Assembly (NCBI RefSeq): GCF_900114705.1
Contig: NZ_FOTW01000008.1
Location: forward strand, 186,001-250,000
From: Rugamonas rubra
Lineage (GTDB): Bacteria; Pseudomonadota; Gammaproteobacteria; Burkholderiales; Burkholderiaceae_D
Direction of reading: 5' to 3'
Length of the DNA: 64,000 nt
Position numbers and translations under genes: made by a program. Of this stretch, positions 11,781 to 22,103 are shown piece after piece (positions within the stretch are counted from its first letter, which is position 1; the number at the start of each line of letters is the position of its first letter). Below the pieces are notes generated by a model. That model was not told where the DNA came from. It saw nothing but the letters and a program-made list of their open reading frames with translations, and did no database searches.

Positions 11781-12793
11781 TGAAACCTATGCGCGTAATT
11801 TTTGGCTTTGTGGTCGGCCTCCTGCTGACCGCACTCTCCTTGGAGGCGGCGTTCCAATTGCTGCCCGTCGTCTCTGGTTTGCGCCTGCAATCGACCAGCC
11901 CGGCGATCCCGTTTAACCGCTATTTGCCCCAATTGAGATACACCTATTCCTTTGGTTGGGCGATGGCAAATGCCCGCCGTGGTGCCACCAATCTGCAGGG
12001 CTTCAACAACTCGCCGGATTTCGCAGACCAGGCGAGGGCCTTGGTGATCGGCGACAGTTTTATTGAAAGCCTGATGCTTGACTATCCTCAGACGGTGCAG
12101 GGACGACTGGCGGAATTGTCTGGCGCCGCCGTATATGCCGCCTCGGCCTCCGGCAACGGCTTGGCCGACTCGCTTGAAATAGCGCGATACTACGCACCGC
12201 GCTTGCATCCTCGCAACATCGTATTGTTCGTAGAGGAAAACGACATTAGCGGTTTGCTCGACCAGCCCGGACGGGGCCATAGCGGCTTTAAACTGGACGA
12301 CGGCAGCATCCGCATATTGCATGAGCCATACCACGAGTCGGATTCGAAGCAGTTGATGCTGCGTTCGGCTTTGTTTCGCTATGCCTATTACAACTTGAAA
12401 TTACGCGACTGGGTGTCGACAACGAAGCGAGCCGCTGCGGGTGCGCCGAAGAGCGACGACGGCGCAAGCAAGGCCGCCGTTCTCGACTATTATTTTGCAC
12501 AGTTGCATATCCTTGGAAAGAACAACGACATTCGTTTCATTTTCCTGGTCGATGGTGATCGCAACGCTGTCTATGCAGGCAAGAGGCAGGGTCCTGCGTG
12601 GAAGGGCACTGGGCTGCCTGCCTTCGTGGCGTTGGCGCGGGCGCAAGGCTTCGATGTGGTCGACATGCAGCCCGAGTTCCAGCGTCATTGGGCCGAGTTC
12701 CACGAACGCATGGACTATATGCCCATGGATGGACACTGGAACAGCGTCGCCCACGAGCTTGCAGCACGTCTTTTGGCGCAACAGTTGCAATAA
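11780..12793 (+). CDS. SGNH-hydrolase-like acetyltransferase partner (AlgX/AlgJ type)
   Basis: A 337-residue protein with an N-terminal membrane anchor/signal (residues 5-25) and an SGNH fold. Block I is VIGDSFIES with Ser93, and the C-terminal block is MPMDGHWNSVAHELAA with Asp317 and His319. It resembles the periplasmic acetyltransferases AlgX/AlgJ that work with an MBOAT protein. The start codon overlaps the MBOAT stop (TAATG), so the two are translationally coupled. It probably transfers acetyl groups onto the exopolysaccharide made by the downstream locus (inference). No T-tailed terminator is visible behind it. Confidence 0.82.
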   Translation: MKPMRVIFGFVVGLLLTALSLEAAFQLLPVVSGLRLQSTSPAIPFNRYLPQLRYTYSFGWAMANARRGATNLQGFNNSPDFADQARALVIGDSFIESLMLDYPQTVQGRLAELSGAAVYAASASGNGLADSLEIARYYAPRLHPRNIVLFVEENDISGLLDQPGRGHSGFKLDDGSIRILHEPYHESDSKQLMLRSALFRYAYYNLKLRDWVSTTKRAAAGAPKSDDGASKAAVLDYYFAQLHILGKNNDIRFIFLVDGDRNAVYAGKRQGPAWKGTGLPAFVALARAQGFDVVDMQPEFQRHWAEFHERMDYMPMDGHWNSVAHELAARLLAQQLQ

Positions 12794-13124
12794 GGCGGGC
12801 GCGGGTATTGTTGGGCGAATACAGCGTGCGCCGCAGGCTGGATTCTGTGTAAACGGTTTTTCGGTTACACCTGCTGCACCCAGTTTGCAAACTGGATGGT
12901 GAAACGCCAAGCATAAGCGCACCTTGCGTCACGGCGACAAGTGGCGGAGCACCCTTGCGTTGGCGAGACGCTGGGTTAGATCGTGTTCTCTGTGTCCTCG
13001 CAGCTTGGCATCAGAAGATGAGTGAAACACTGACGCATGCTTTGTGGAAATTATTGATAAGGCTTTATGTCAATATGGTATATTTGGCAAATTGCTGGTC
13101 ATCGTCAAACACGAAGGGGAAGAA
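12794..13124. other. Intergenic region with palindromes
   Basis: A 331-bp gap with no supported gene. It holds a perfect 16-bp palindrome CCAGTTTGCAAACTGG (12880-12895) and, just before it, a GTGTAA...TTACAC hairpin (about 12847-12870). Either could be an operator or leader structure for the PEP-CTERM gene that follows. The last 100 bp are A/T-rich and could contain its promoter. No strong -35/-10 pair was identified. Confidence 0.5.
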
Positions 13125-13844
13125 ATGAAAGCTCGTTCTAACATTGTGCCGGCTGTGCTGGCGATCGCCGCCACTTTTGGCGCCTGCGGCAACGCGTCAG
13201 CCGACGTGTCGCTGCTGAGTCCCGCCTACCAAAGCCAGCTGGCCAGCTGGCTGGGCAGCGGCCCGCTCTCCCTGACCAACATCTACACCAAGGCGGCGGG
13301 CGACACGGCGCTGGATTTCCACCACGCGGTGGACGGCAAGGGCGCTACCTTCTCGGTGATGGAGGCGAGCAACGGCAAGGGCCAGACCTGGGTGATCGGC
13401 GGCTACAATCCGCGCAGTTGGGCGTCCTCCGGCGAGTACAACATGACGTACGACAACGCCCAGCGCACTTCGTTCTTGTTCAACTTGACCGCCGGCCAGA
13501 TCCACCGCCAAACGCCGAAGGGTTACGTCTATGACACGGTGGGGGCTTACCAGGCGTACAACAATATCAATTCCGGTCCGACCTTCGGCATGGGGCGCGA
13601 TCTGTACGTGCCCTACGACCTGCAAACCGGCGGCGTGTCGCTGCTGTATTCCTACATCGATCCAAACGAGGGGAACTTCTACGCGAGCATTCTCGACGGT
13701 TCCCGCTACACGCAGCCGGACGTCACCTATGGCGCGATCCAGGTGTTCTCGATTGCCGTGGTGCCGGAGCCGAGCGCCTACCTGATGCTGTTGCTCGGTT
13801 TGGGTGGCTTGGCCATCCTGCGCCGCGGCAAGGCTGCCGCCTAG
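13125..13844 (+). CDS. PEP-CTERM sorting-domain protein
   Basis: A 239-residue secreted protein: signal peptide (MKARSNIVPAVLAIAATFGA...ASA), an unrecognised mature domain, and a C-terminal VPEP motif followed by a hydrophobic helix (YLMLLLGLGGLAILRRGKAAA). The tail carries only two adjacent arginines and a lysine. It is a predicted exosortase B substrate. The chosen ATG lies behind GAAGGGGAAG; a longer frame from 13044 lacks a ribosome-binding site and would bury the signal peptide. Its stop codon shares the bases CTAG with the stop of the convergent glycosyltransferase gene. Confidence 0.85.
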   Translation: MKARSNIVPAVLAIAATFGACGNASADVSLLSPAYQSQLASWLGSGPLSLTNIYTKAAGDTALDFHHAVDGKGATFSVMEASNGKGQTWVIGGYNPRSWASSGEYNMTYDNAQRTSFLFNLTAGQIHRQTPKGYVYDTVGAYQAYNNINSGPTFGMGRDLYVPYDLQTGGVSLLYSYIDPNEGNFYASILDGSRYTQPDVTYGAIQVFSIAVVPEPSAYLMLLLGLGGLAILRRGKAAA

Positions 13845-14980
13845 TCCAGCAGCGCCGTATAGGCGGCAAGTTCCTGGGCGATCCAGGCGTCGATGCCGTA
13901 GGTGGCGACGATGTGCGTGCGCGCCTGCTGCGCCAGGCGCTGGTAGTGACCATAGTTTCCCCTCACCTGGAGCACGCGGCGCACGAAGTCGGCGGTGTCG
14001 CCGGCGGCAAAATAGCTGCCGTGCACGTCCGGCGTGGCGACTTGCCGGTGGCCGCGGATGTCCGACAGCAGCACCGGCACCTCGCAGGCCATCGCCTCGA
14101 TGACGGCCGCCGGGCATCCTTCGTTGTGCGAGGCCTGGACATACAGGTCGATCTCTTTGTTGAGGGCGCCCGGAATGTCGCTCACCGGGCCGGCGAAGCG
14201 CACGTAGTCAGTCACACTTTCCTCTATGACCAGCTGTTCCAGCGCCGCGCGCATCTGGCCGTCGCCGATCAGAGTGAGCGTGACGTCGCGCACCTGGTGC
14301 TGGCGTACCAGCACGCCCATGCCGCGGATGATCAACTCGATGTTCTTGACCGGGTTGAGGCGGCCGATGAAGCCCAGGCGCAGACCGGCCGAGGCGAGCG
14401 CGGGGGCAGGGGTGTGGCGCCGGAAACGCTCGATGTCCGTCGCGTTCGGGATGACCAGGACGCGATCGGCCGGCAGGCCGAATTGGACCAGCATTTCGCC
14501 GATGTGCTCGCCCACGCAGATGACCCTTTTCATCTGCGATAGATCGAACACCCACTTGCGCCGCTTGATCCCGTCCAAATAGCGGCGCGTGCCGGTCGGC
14601 ACTGGTGTGCTGCCGATGGTGCGGATGAACTTGACTCGAGGGAACAGGCGGGCCAATTGGTTCAACAGCCGCGCACCCGGATCGAAATACAGGTGGACGA
14701 TGTCGAAATTGCCGTTGGCGATGATGCGTCTGGCCGAGCGCAGATAAGCCAGCATGGCGCGCGGACGTTTCAGGCCGAACGTGCTGGGTAGGTCGAAGTG
14801 CAGTTTGACGGCGGGTGCGAAGGCCTGCGCCTGGATCGCCGCCGCCGGTGTCTTGATGCCGTCGAAGACGATCTCAACCTGGTGTCCAAGTTGCCCCAGG
14901 CGGGAGGCCTGCGCGAGCATCATGCGTTCGAGCGTGCTGAAATTGTTGATCGGGTAGCCCATGAACCGCAAGATGCGCAT
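13841..14980 (-). CDS. Glycosyltransferase family 4 protein
   Basis: A 379-residue GT-B glycosyltransferase. The N-terminus MRILRFMGYPINNFSTLERM is the acceptor domain, and the C-terminal nucleotide-sugar domain shows GLRLGFIGRLNPVKNIELII and an E-x7-E motif in HNEGCPAAVIEAMACEVPVL. The start was placed at 14980, behind AGGATC. A longer open frame reaching 15070 runs into the tRNA-Arg gene and is not credible. It is transcribed against the neighbouring PEP-CTERM gene and away from the EPS operon, but the family suggests a role in surface glycan synthesis. The sugar and the linkage are unknown. Confidence 0.88.
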   Translation of the reverse strand: MRILRFMGYPINNFSTLERMMLAQASRLGQLGHQVEIVFDGIKTPAAAIQAQAFAPAVKLHFDLPSTFGLKRPRAMLAYLRSARRIIANGNFDIVHLYFDPGARLLNQLARLFPRVKFIRTIGSTPVPTGTRRYLDGIKRRKWVFDLSQMKRVICVGEHIGEMLVQFGLPADRVLVIPNATDIERFRRHTPAPALASAGLRLGFIGRLNPVKNIELIIRGMGVLVRQHQVRDVTLTLIGDGQMRAALEQLVIEESVTDYVRFAGPVSDIPGALNKEIDLYVQASHNEGCPAAVIEAMACEVPVLLSDIRGHRQVATPDVHGSYFAAGDTADFVRRVLQVRGNYGHYQRLAQQARTHIVATYGIDAWIAQELAAYTALLD

Positions 14981-15035
14981 AGTGATCCTATGAAAAAAGG
15001 AGGTCTCGCTGGTGGCCGCCGCTGGCGGCCGGGAA

Positions 15036-15110
15036 TGGTCCCCCCGACAAGAATCGAACTTGTATCCCACGCTTAGGAGGCATGTGCACTATCCATTGTG
15101 CTACGGGGAG
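15036..15110 (-). tRNA. tRNA-Arg (anticodon CCU)
   Basis: On the minus strand the gene reads CTCCCCGTAGCACAATGG at its 5' end. It folds into a cloverleaf: 7-bp acceptor (one U-G pair), D-arm GCAC...GTGC, anticodon stem CATGC/GCGTG with loop CTCCTAA (anticodon CCU, codon AGG), and T-arm ACAAG-TTCGATT-CTTGT. The CCA end is encoded. It lies between the glycosyltransferase and uup, both of which it could share regulation with only by chance. tRNA genes are frequent integration sites, but no attachment-site duplicate was seen. Confidence 0.93.
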
Positions 15111-15343
15111 GACGTGGCGGCCAGACCGATGCTGGGCCACATGCCGTTCGGCATGACTGAACCGGCAGGCGCTGTCTTGCCCTTCGCCGGCAGGGGCAAG
15201 ATGGTCAAAACGCTTGCAATTATAGCTGAGACTTTTACAAGATATGGTGCCAATTGCCAGAGTATCGGTACAATGTCGGCTCCATTCATCTAATCGGCGG
15301 TTTTTCCTGCTACAACGGAACCCGCTCGGACACCCTCATCACT

Positions 15344-17257
<1,914 letters not shown>

Positions 17258-17302
17258 CCAGGCTTGGAGAGGGCGCGTCGGCGGGCGCGTAAAAATGCCT
17301 CT

Positions 17303-17368
17303 ACAACAACATCATGATTTGTTGTACCATGTGCATTGTTTCGGGCGCCAAGGGGTGGCCGAAACAAT
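17303..17368. promoter_or_regulatory. Two dyad-symmetry elements in front of the EPS/exosortase locus
   Basis: Two inverted repeats lie side by side: ACAACAA (17303-17309) with TTGTTGT (17319-17325), and ATTGTTTCGG (17335-17344) with CCGAAACAAT (17359-17368). The second stem could be extended by GC pairs in its loop. Neither is followed by a T run, so they look more like operators or leader structures than terminators. A CATAAT lies just downstream (17380-17385). They sit directly before the first gene of the EPS locus. Confidence 0.5.
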
Positions 17369-17408
17369 CTTACGTTTTGCATAATGGAAAGATTCATGCT
17401 CCTAGTTG

Positions 17409-18134
17409 ATGGCAAGTCCCCTCTCCAAGCGACCGGCCGGTCGCGATATCGGCCGCATTGCGGGAGCCGCCGTGTTTGACCGCGCCGCCTTGCCGCGGGT
17501 GCTGCCTTTCCTGGTTTACCTCGCGTTCATCCTGCTGGCCGACGTCTTGGGTCGCTTGGGTTTCGCGCCCGCCGAGCTGCGCTGGCTCTACACGGTGAAG
17601 ATCGTCGCGGTACTTGCTGTGTTGCTGGCCTGCCGCCGACACTACACCGAGTTGAGCGGCCCCTTGCCCGGTGTCGCGGCGCTGGCGACGGCGGTGGTTG
17701 CCGGCGTGGTCGTGCTGGTGCTGTGGATTAGTTTGAACGCTTCCTGGATGCAGATCGGCAGTTCGAGCGGATTCGATCCGCGCGTTGACGGCGCCATAGA
17801 CTGGTCGCTGGTCGCGATCCGCATCGGCGGCGCCGCTCTGGTGGTGCCGGTAATGGAGGAGCTGTTCTGGCGCTCCTTTCTGCTGCGCTGGATCGAGGCC
17901 GCCGATTTTCTGCGGGTCGACCCCGCGCGGGTAAAAACCAAGGCTTTTATTGTCACGGTGTTATTATTCGGCGTCGAGCACACGCTTTGGCTCGCCGGTA
18001 TGGTGGCGGGCGCCGTTTACACCCTGTTGTATATGCGCAGTCGTTCGCTGTGGATACCGATTGTTGCCCACGGTGTCACCAATGGACTACTGGGTGCATG
18101 GATTATTTCCACTGGTCACTGGACTTACTGGTAA
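17409..18134 (+). CDS. CPBP-type intramembrane protease, exosortase-associated CAAX-protease-related protein
   Basis: A 241-residue multi-pass membrane protein with all motifs of the CPBP/Rce1-like family: E150-E151-L-F-W-R155, H191 in FGVEHTLWLAG, and H221/N225 in VAHGVTNGLLG. A subgroup of this family is found next to exosortase genes in PEP-CTERM species. Its first position in the EPS/exosortase locus fits that subgroup. It may trim the hydrophobic tail or signal remnants of sorted proteins, but this is inference. The ATG at 17409 was preferred over the TTG three bases upstream. It ends 42 bp before EpsL. Confidence 0.85.
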   Translation: MASPLSKRPAGRDIGRIAGAAVFDRAALPRVLPFLVYLAFILLADVLGRLGFAPAELRWLYTVKIVAVLAVLLACRRHYTELSGPLPGVAALATAVVAGVVVLVLWISLNASWMQIGSSSGFDPRVDGAIDWSLVAIRIGGAALVVPVMEELFWRSFLLRWIEAADFLRVDPARVKTKAFIVTVLLFGVEHTLWLAGMVAGAVYTLLYMRSRSLWIPIVAHGVTNGLLGAWIISTGHWTYW

Positions 18135-18176
18135 TATAATTTGCCGCTGTTTGATCTCTCTCAAAGACGACTACCA

Positions 18177-19427
18177 ATGTTGAGTTCTAAGCTAAAAAAA
18201 GATTCAGGTCGGAATCAGTTCGCCGTCAAGCGGCCGCTGTCCTCCTTTCAGCCTCTGGCCTTGTTGCTCGCCACGGCAGTGAGCCTGCCGGCGTCGGCCG
18301 CGCTCAGCGACACCATCCATCCCTTCGTCACGCTCGGTTACAGCTATGACGACAATTTGTTCCGCCTGCCCGACGAGGTCGCCGGGTTCGCCGGCAGTCG
18401 CTCCGACACCATGCGCCAGACGGCGGTAGGCGTGTCGTTCGAGCGGCCGCTGGGGCGCCAGATCCTGACCGGGCAGGCTAAGCTGAGCAACGTCAAGTTC
18501 TCCCATTACGACCAGCTCGACTACAACGCCAAGGACTTCTTGGCCGCCCTTGAGTGGCATCTAGGCAACCATCTCTCTGGCAACTTGGGTGGCAAGTACG
18601 TCCAGACCCTCACTCCGTTCACCGACTACCATTCCAATGAGCGCAATTTGCGCACCCAGCGCCGCGAGTATGTCGACGGCGCCTGGCGCTTCCATCCTAG
18701 CTGGCAGTTGCGCGGCGGCTTCGCGCAGGAGAAATTCTCCTATGATCTGCCGGCCCAGCGCTACAACGACCGCAGTGAAGATGTCGCCAATATGGGGATC
18801 GACTACCTGGCCCCGAGCGGCAGCCGGGTCGGCCTGCAACTGCGCCGTCTGAAGGGCGCGTATGCCAACCTGCGCAGCGTGGGCGGCGTGTTGGTCGACG
18901 ACGGCTATTCGCAGGACGAGTTGAAGGCCGACGTGAACTGGCGCTTCAGCGGCACCACCCAGTTGCAGATGCTGGTCGGCTGGGCCCGCCGCGAGCACAG
19001 GTTCTTTACTGGGCGCGACGCCAGCGGCGCGAACGGCAGGGGGAGCGTCGAATGGCGCCCGCTGGGCAAACTCGCGTTTACCGTGGCGGGATGGCGCGAG
19101 TTCGCCGCCGTCGAGAGCAATCTCGTCAGCAATAGTTTCAACAAGGGGGGGAGCGTGGCGGCGGCCTGGGACATTTCGGCCAAACTCCGCGCCGACGCCT
19201 CGCTGCGGCGCGAGACGCGCGACTTCGCCAAGATCAATGGTATCGCCTTCTCCGGCTCGTCGGAGGACTCGATCCGCAGCGCCAACCTGGGACTGACCTA
19301 CGCGCCGCTGCCGACCGTTCAGCTCAACGCGGGACTGTTCCGCGAGAGCCGGTCGGGCAGCCCCCTGGTCGGCACCGGCAACTATAGCGCGAATGGCGGT
19401 TCCTTCAACGTTAGCGCGCAGTTTTAA
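18177..19427 (+). CDS. epsL: Outer-membrane beta-barrel protein EpsL (exosortase B-associated EPS transporter)
   Basis: A 416-residue protein with a signal peptide (long basic N-region, cleavage near PASAALS) and a barrel of repeating amphipathic strands ending in aromatic FNVSAQF, the usual C-terminal outer-membrane signal. Its composition and position directly behind the CPBP protease and in front of the priming transferase match EpsL of exosortase B loci. It is thought to help EPS cross the outer membrane. The start ATG lies in the stretch CAAAGACGACTACCAATG; an upstream TTG frame at 18141 was rejected because the signal peptide would be too long. Confidence 0.85.
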   Translation: MLSSKLKKDSGRNQFAVKRPLSSFQPLALLLATAVSLPASAALSDTIHPFVTLGYSYDDNLFRLPDEVAGFAGSRSDTMRQTAVGVSFERPLGRQILTGQAKLSNVKFSHYDQLDYNAKDFLAALEWHLGNHLSGNLGGKYVQTLTPFTDYHSNERNLRTQRREYVDGAWRFHPSWQLRGGFAQEKFSYDLPAQRYNDRSEDVANMGIDYLAPSGSRVGLQLRRLKGAYANLRSVGGVLVDDGYSQDELKADVNWRFSGTTQLQMLVGWARREHRFFTGRDASGANGRGSVEWRPLGKLAFTVAGWREFAAVESNLVSNSFNKGGSVAAAWDISAKLRADASLRRETRDFAKINGIAFSGSSEDSIRSANLGLTYAPLPTVQLNAGLFRESRSGSPLVGTGNYSANGGSFNVSAQF

Positions 19428-19435
19428 GAATTCAC

Positions 19436-20818
19436 ATGACGGTTAACGATATTCCCTTAATTTCCTTCTTCCAGCGGGTGCTTGATCCGTTGATCGTCAT
19501 GGGCACCCTGTACCTGACGTCGTTCCTGCTGGCCGAGCCATTCACCGGCTATTCGCTGGTGTTGATGGTGTTGGCGTTTTTCATTTCCTCGTCGGTCTAC
19601 CAACACGTCGACCCATACCGCACCTGGCGCAGCGGCCGCATGCTGGCCTATTCACGCGATATTTTCGCTGGTTGGATCGTTACCGCGCTGATCCTCGCCA
19701 TGCTGGGCATAGTCAGCGGCCTAGCCTACCACTACGATGACGCCGTGCTGGCGTGCTGGTTTGTCTCCACTCCCTTCATCTTGTTGGTCAGCCATTTGGC
19801 GGTGCGCAAGATCGGTTCGGACCCGGGCAAGGAAAGCGAGGTCCGCTCGGTCGCGATTATCGGCGCCAACGACGTCGGCATCAAGTTCGCCAACACCATC
19901 GAACGCAACCCCAATCTGTTCATGGCCGTGCGCGGCTTCTTCGACGACCGCACCGAAGACCGCCGCCCGCCCGACCTGGCCCATCCGATGCTCGGCAAAA
20001 TGTCCGATATTGCCGGTTTTGTGCGCGAACACCACATCAAGATGATCTTCATCAGCCAACCGATCTCGGCCCAGCCGCGCATCCGCAAGCTGCTTGACGA
20101 GCTGCAGGACACCACCGCCTCCGTCTATTTTCTGCCGGACATTTATGTGTTCGATTTGATGCAGGCGCGTTTCGACAATGTCGGCGGCATGCCGGTGATC
20201 GCCATCTGCGAGAGCCCGTTCACCGGCTTCAACAGCATGGTCAAGCGCGCCAGTGACATCCTGTTGGCCCTGCTGATCCAGCTTGCCCTGCTGCCGCTAA
20301 TGTTGATCATTGCGCTGGCCGTCAAATTGACTTCGCCGGGGCCGGTCATCTTCCGCCAGCGGCGTTACGGCCTGTACGGTGAGGAGATCATCGTCTACAA
20401 GTTCCGTTCGATGACGGTCGCCGAGGACGGCGCCAAAGTAGTGCAGGCCACCAAGAACGACCAGCGGGTGACGCGGATCGGCGCCTTCTTGCGCCGCAGT
20501 TCGCTCGACGAGCTGCCGCAGTTCATCAATGTCCTGCAGGGCCGGATGAGCATAGTCGGACCGCGTCCGCACGCGGTCGCCCACAACGAGCAGTACCGGA
20601 AACTAATCAAGGGCTATATGCTGCGCCATAAGGTCAAGCCGGGCATCACCGGCTGGGCGCAGGTGAACGGGCTGCGCGGCGAAACCGAGACGCTGGATAA
20701 GATGGAGGCGCGGATCCGCTACGATCTCGACTACCTGCGAAGCTGGTCGCTGTGGTTGGACTTGTGGATCATCTTGTGCACGGTGAAGGTGGTGCTGGCG
20801 CGCGAAAACGCGCATTGA
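19436..20818 (+). CDS. Undecaprenyl-phosphate glucose-1-phosphate transferase (WcaJ-type priming enzyme)
   Basis: A 460-residue polyisoprenyl-phosphate hexose-1-phosphate transferase. Four N-terminal membrane helices are followed by a Rossmann-like CoA-binding domain (VAIIGANDVGIKFANTIERN). Then comes a membrane hairpin and the catalytic domain (FNSMVKRASDILLALL, YKFRSMTVAEDG, RRSSLDELPQFINVLQGRMSIVGPRPH, VKPGITGWAQVNGLRGET). It attaches the first sugar, most often glucose-1-phosphate, to undecaprenyl phosphate in the inner membrane. It begins 8 bp behind EpsL, so the two are co-transcribed. Confidence 0.92.
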   Translation: MTVNDIPLISFFQRVLDPLIVMGTLYLTSFLLAEPFTGYSLVLMVLAFFISSSVYQHVDPYRTWRSGRMLAYSRDIFAGWIVTALILAMLGIVSGLAYHYDDAVLACWFVSTPFILLVSHLAVRKIGSDPGKESEVRSVAIIGANDVGIKFANTIERNPNLFMAVRGFFDDRTEDRRPPDLAHPMLGKMSDIAGFVREHHIKMIFISQPISAQPRIRKLLDELQDTTASVYFLPDIYVFDLMQARFDNVGGMPVIAICESPFTGFNSMVKRASDILLALLIQLALLPLMLIIALAVKLTSPGPVIFRQRRYGLYGEEIIVYKFRSMTVAEDGAKVVQATKNDQRVTRIGAFLRRSSLDELPQFINVLQGRMSIVGPRPHAVAHNEQYRKLIKGYMLRHKVKPGITGWAQVNGLRGETETLDKMEARIRYDLDYLRSWSLWLDLWIILCTVKVVLARENAH

Positions 20819-20909
20819 GCCGCGCGCCGGCGCGCGGGAACGAATAGTTGTTGCTATAATACCTTGTTCGTTGATATTATTACAATCGCACCACCATAAT
20901 TTTACAATA

Positions 20910-20939
20910 TTGACAATGTTGGGGCCGGGGTTGCATACT
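20910..20939 (+). promoter_or_regulatory. Candidate sigma-70 promoter of epsD
   Basis: A perfect -35 hexamer TTGACA (20910-20915) is followed after 18 bp by CATACT (20934-20939), four of six matches to TATAAT. This would start transcription near 20946 and give an epsD leader of about 145 nt. It lies in an A/T-rich gap of 273 bp, the longest between the CPBP gene and the O-antigen genes, and would begin a second transcription unit epsD-epsI. Confidence 0.5.
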
Positions 20940-21091
20940 TCCCCTCGCAAAAAAACCAATCGGCGGTGGCCGTTCTCGCATCGTGTGGCAGAATTGGCCG
21001 GCGATGGCGCGTCGCCCTCGGCCGCCGTCGGGCATACCGAACCATGAATCGTAAAGGAATTATCTTGAACCATTTTGATATCGCAGGTTTG

Positions 21092-22042
21092 ATGAAAACT
21101 AAAAAAATCGGTTCAGGCAGGCGCTTGCTGTGCGCCGGTTTGCTCGTCACCGTGGCTGTCGGCCTGGGCGCCTGCGGCGAGAAGGAGAAAAAGTCCGGCC
21201 AGGCGCTCGCCAGCGTCAACGGCGAGGAGATCACGGTCTTGCAGCTCAATGAGGAAATGCAGCGCGCCGGTGTGCAGAGCGAGCAACAGGAAAGCGCGCG
21301 CAAGCAGCTGTTGCAGTCGCTGGTCGACCGCCAACTGTTGATGAACGAGGCTGCCAAGGATAAGGTCGACCGCGACCCGAAGGTGGTGCAGTCGATCGAA
21401 CGGGCCAAGGCCCTCATCGTGGCCCAGGCGTATATGCAAAAACGCATCGGCACGCCGGCCAAGCCGACGCCGGCCGAGGTGGCTGATTACTTTGACAAGC
21501 ATCCGGAATTTTTCGTGCGCCGCAAGCAGATCGACATGAAGGAGCTGGTCATCGCCAGCAATGACATGAACGACGCCTTGAAGGCGGCAATGGATGCGGC
21601 CAAGTCGCTCGACGAGGTCGCGGCCTGGCTCGACGCGCACAAGATCAAGTTCGGCCGCACCCAGCTGGCGCGCTCGACGGCCGATTTGCCGCCGGAATTG
21701 TCGTCCAAGCTGTTGGCGATGCCCAAGGGGCAGTTGTTCATCATCCGCGAGGGCCAGCGCTCACTGCTGATCTCGATCGCCGACATCCGCGACAATCCGG
21801 TCACGCTGGAGCAGGCCACCGGCCAGATCGAACAGTTCCTGTTCAACAAGAAGAACAAGGAGGCGGCCGACGCCGAGTTGGCGCGTTTGCGCGCGGCGGC
21901 GAAGATCGAATACCTGGACAAGACGATCGCTCCCGGCAAGGGCGCCGCGCCTGCCGCCGCCGCCGCGCCTGCCGCCGCGCCGGCAGCTTCGGCGAGTGGA
22001 AGCAACGAGGCCAACGAGCGTGGCGTTGCCGGCCTGAAATAG
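21092..22042 (+). CDS. epsD: EpsD family peptidyl-prolyl cis-trans isomerase lipoprotein
   Basis: A 316-residue protein with a lipoprotein signal peptide: basic start, hydrophobic core, lipobox LGAC followed by GEKEKK. A SurA/PpiC-like N-terminal helical domain (LASVNGEEITVLQLNEEMQRAG...LLQSLVDRQLLMNEA) and a parvulin-like region (FFVRRKQIDMKELVIAS...) follow, then an Ala/Pro-rich tail. EpsD proteins are conserved in exosortase B EPS loci and probably help fold outer-membrane or sorted proteins. The ATG at 21092 gives a standard lipoprotein signal; an ATG at 21044 is the alternative. Confidence 0.87.
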   Translation: MKTKKIGSGRRLLCAGLLVTVAVGLGACGEKEKKSGQALASVNGEEITVLQLNEEMQRAGVQSEQQESARKQLLQSLVDRQLLMNEAAKDKVDRDPKVVQSIERAKALIVAQAYMQKRIGTPAKPTPAEVADYFDKHPEFFVRRKQIDMKELVIASNDMNDALKAAMDAAKSLDEVAAWLDAHKIKFGRTQLARSTADLPPELSSKLLAMPKGQLFIIREGQRSLLISIADIRDNPVTLEQATGQIEQFLFNKKNKEAADAELARLRAAAKIEYLDKTIAPGKGAAPAAAAAPAAAPAASASGSNEANERGVAGLK

Positions 22043-22103
22043 GCTGGAGCGGATCCGGCGCGCCGGCGAAGACTATTTTTTTGACTTTAGATATGGGTAC
22101 ACC

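Noticed and set aside
14981-15070. N-terminal extension of the minus-strand glycosyltransferase
   Set aside because: The extension runs into the tRNA-Arg gene, and the protein family starts at MRILRF behind a good ribosome-binding site.
15036-15110. tRNA-Arg as integration site of a genomic island
   Set aside because: No integrase gene and no direct repeat of the tRNA 3' end was seen in the window.
17356-17380. Possible sigma-54 promoter (TGGC ... TTGC)
   Set aside because: The distance between the GG and GC elements is 20 bp, about twice what sigma-54 needs.
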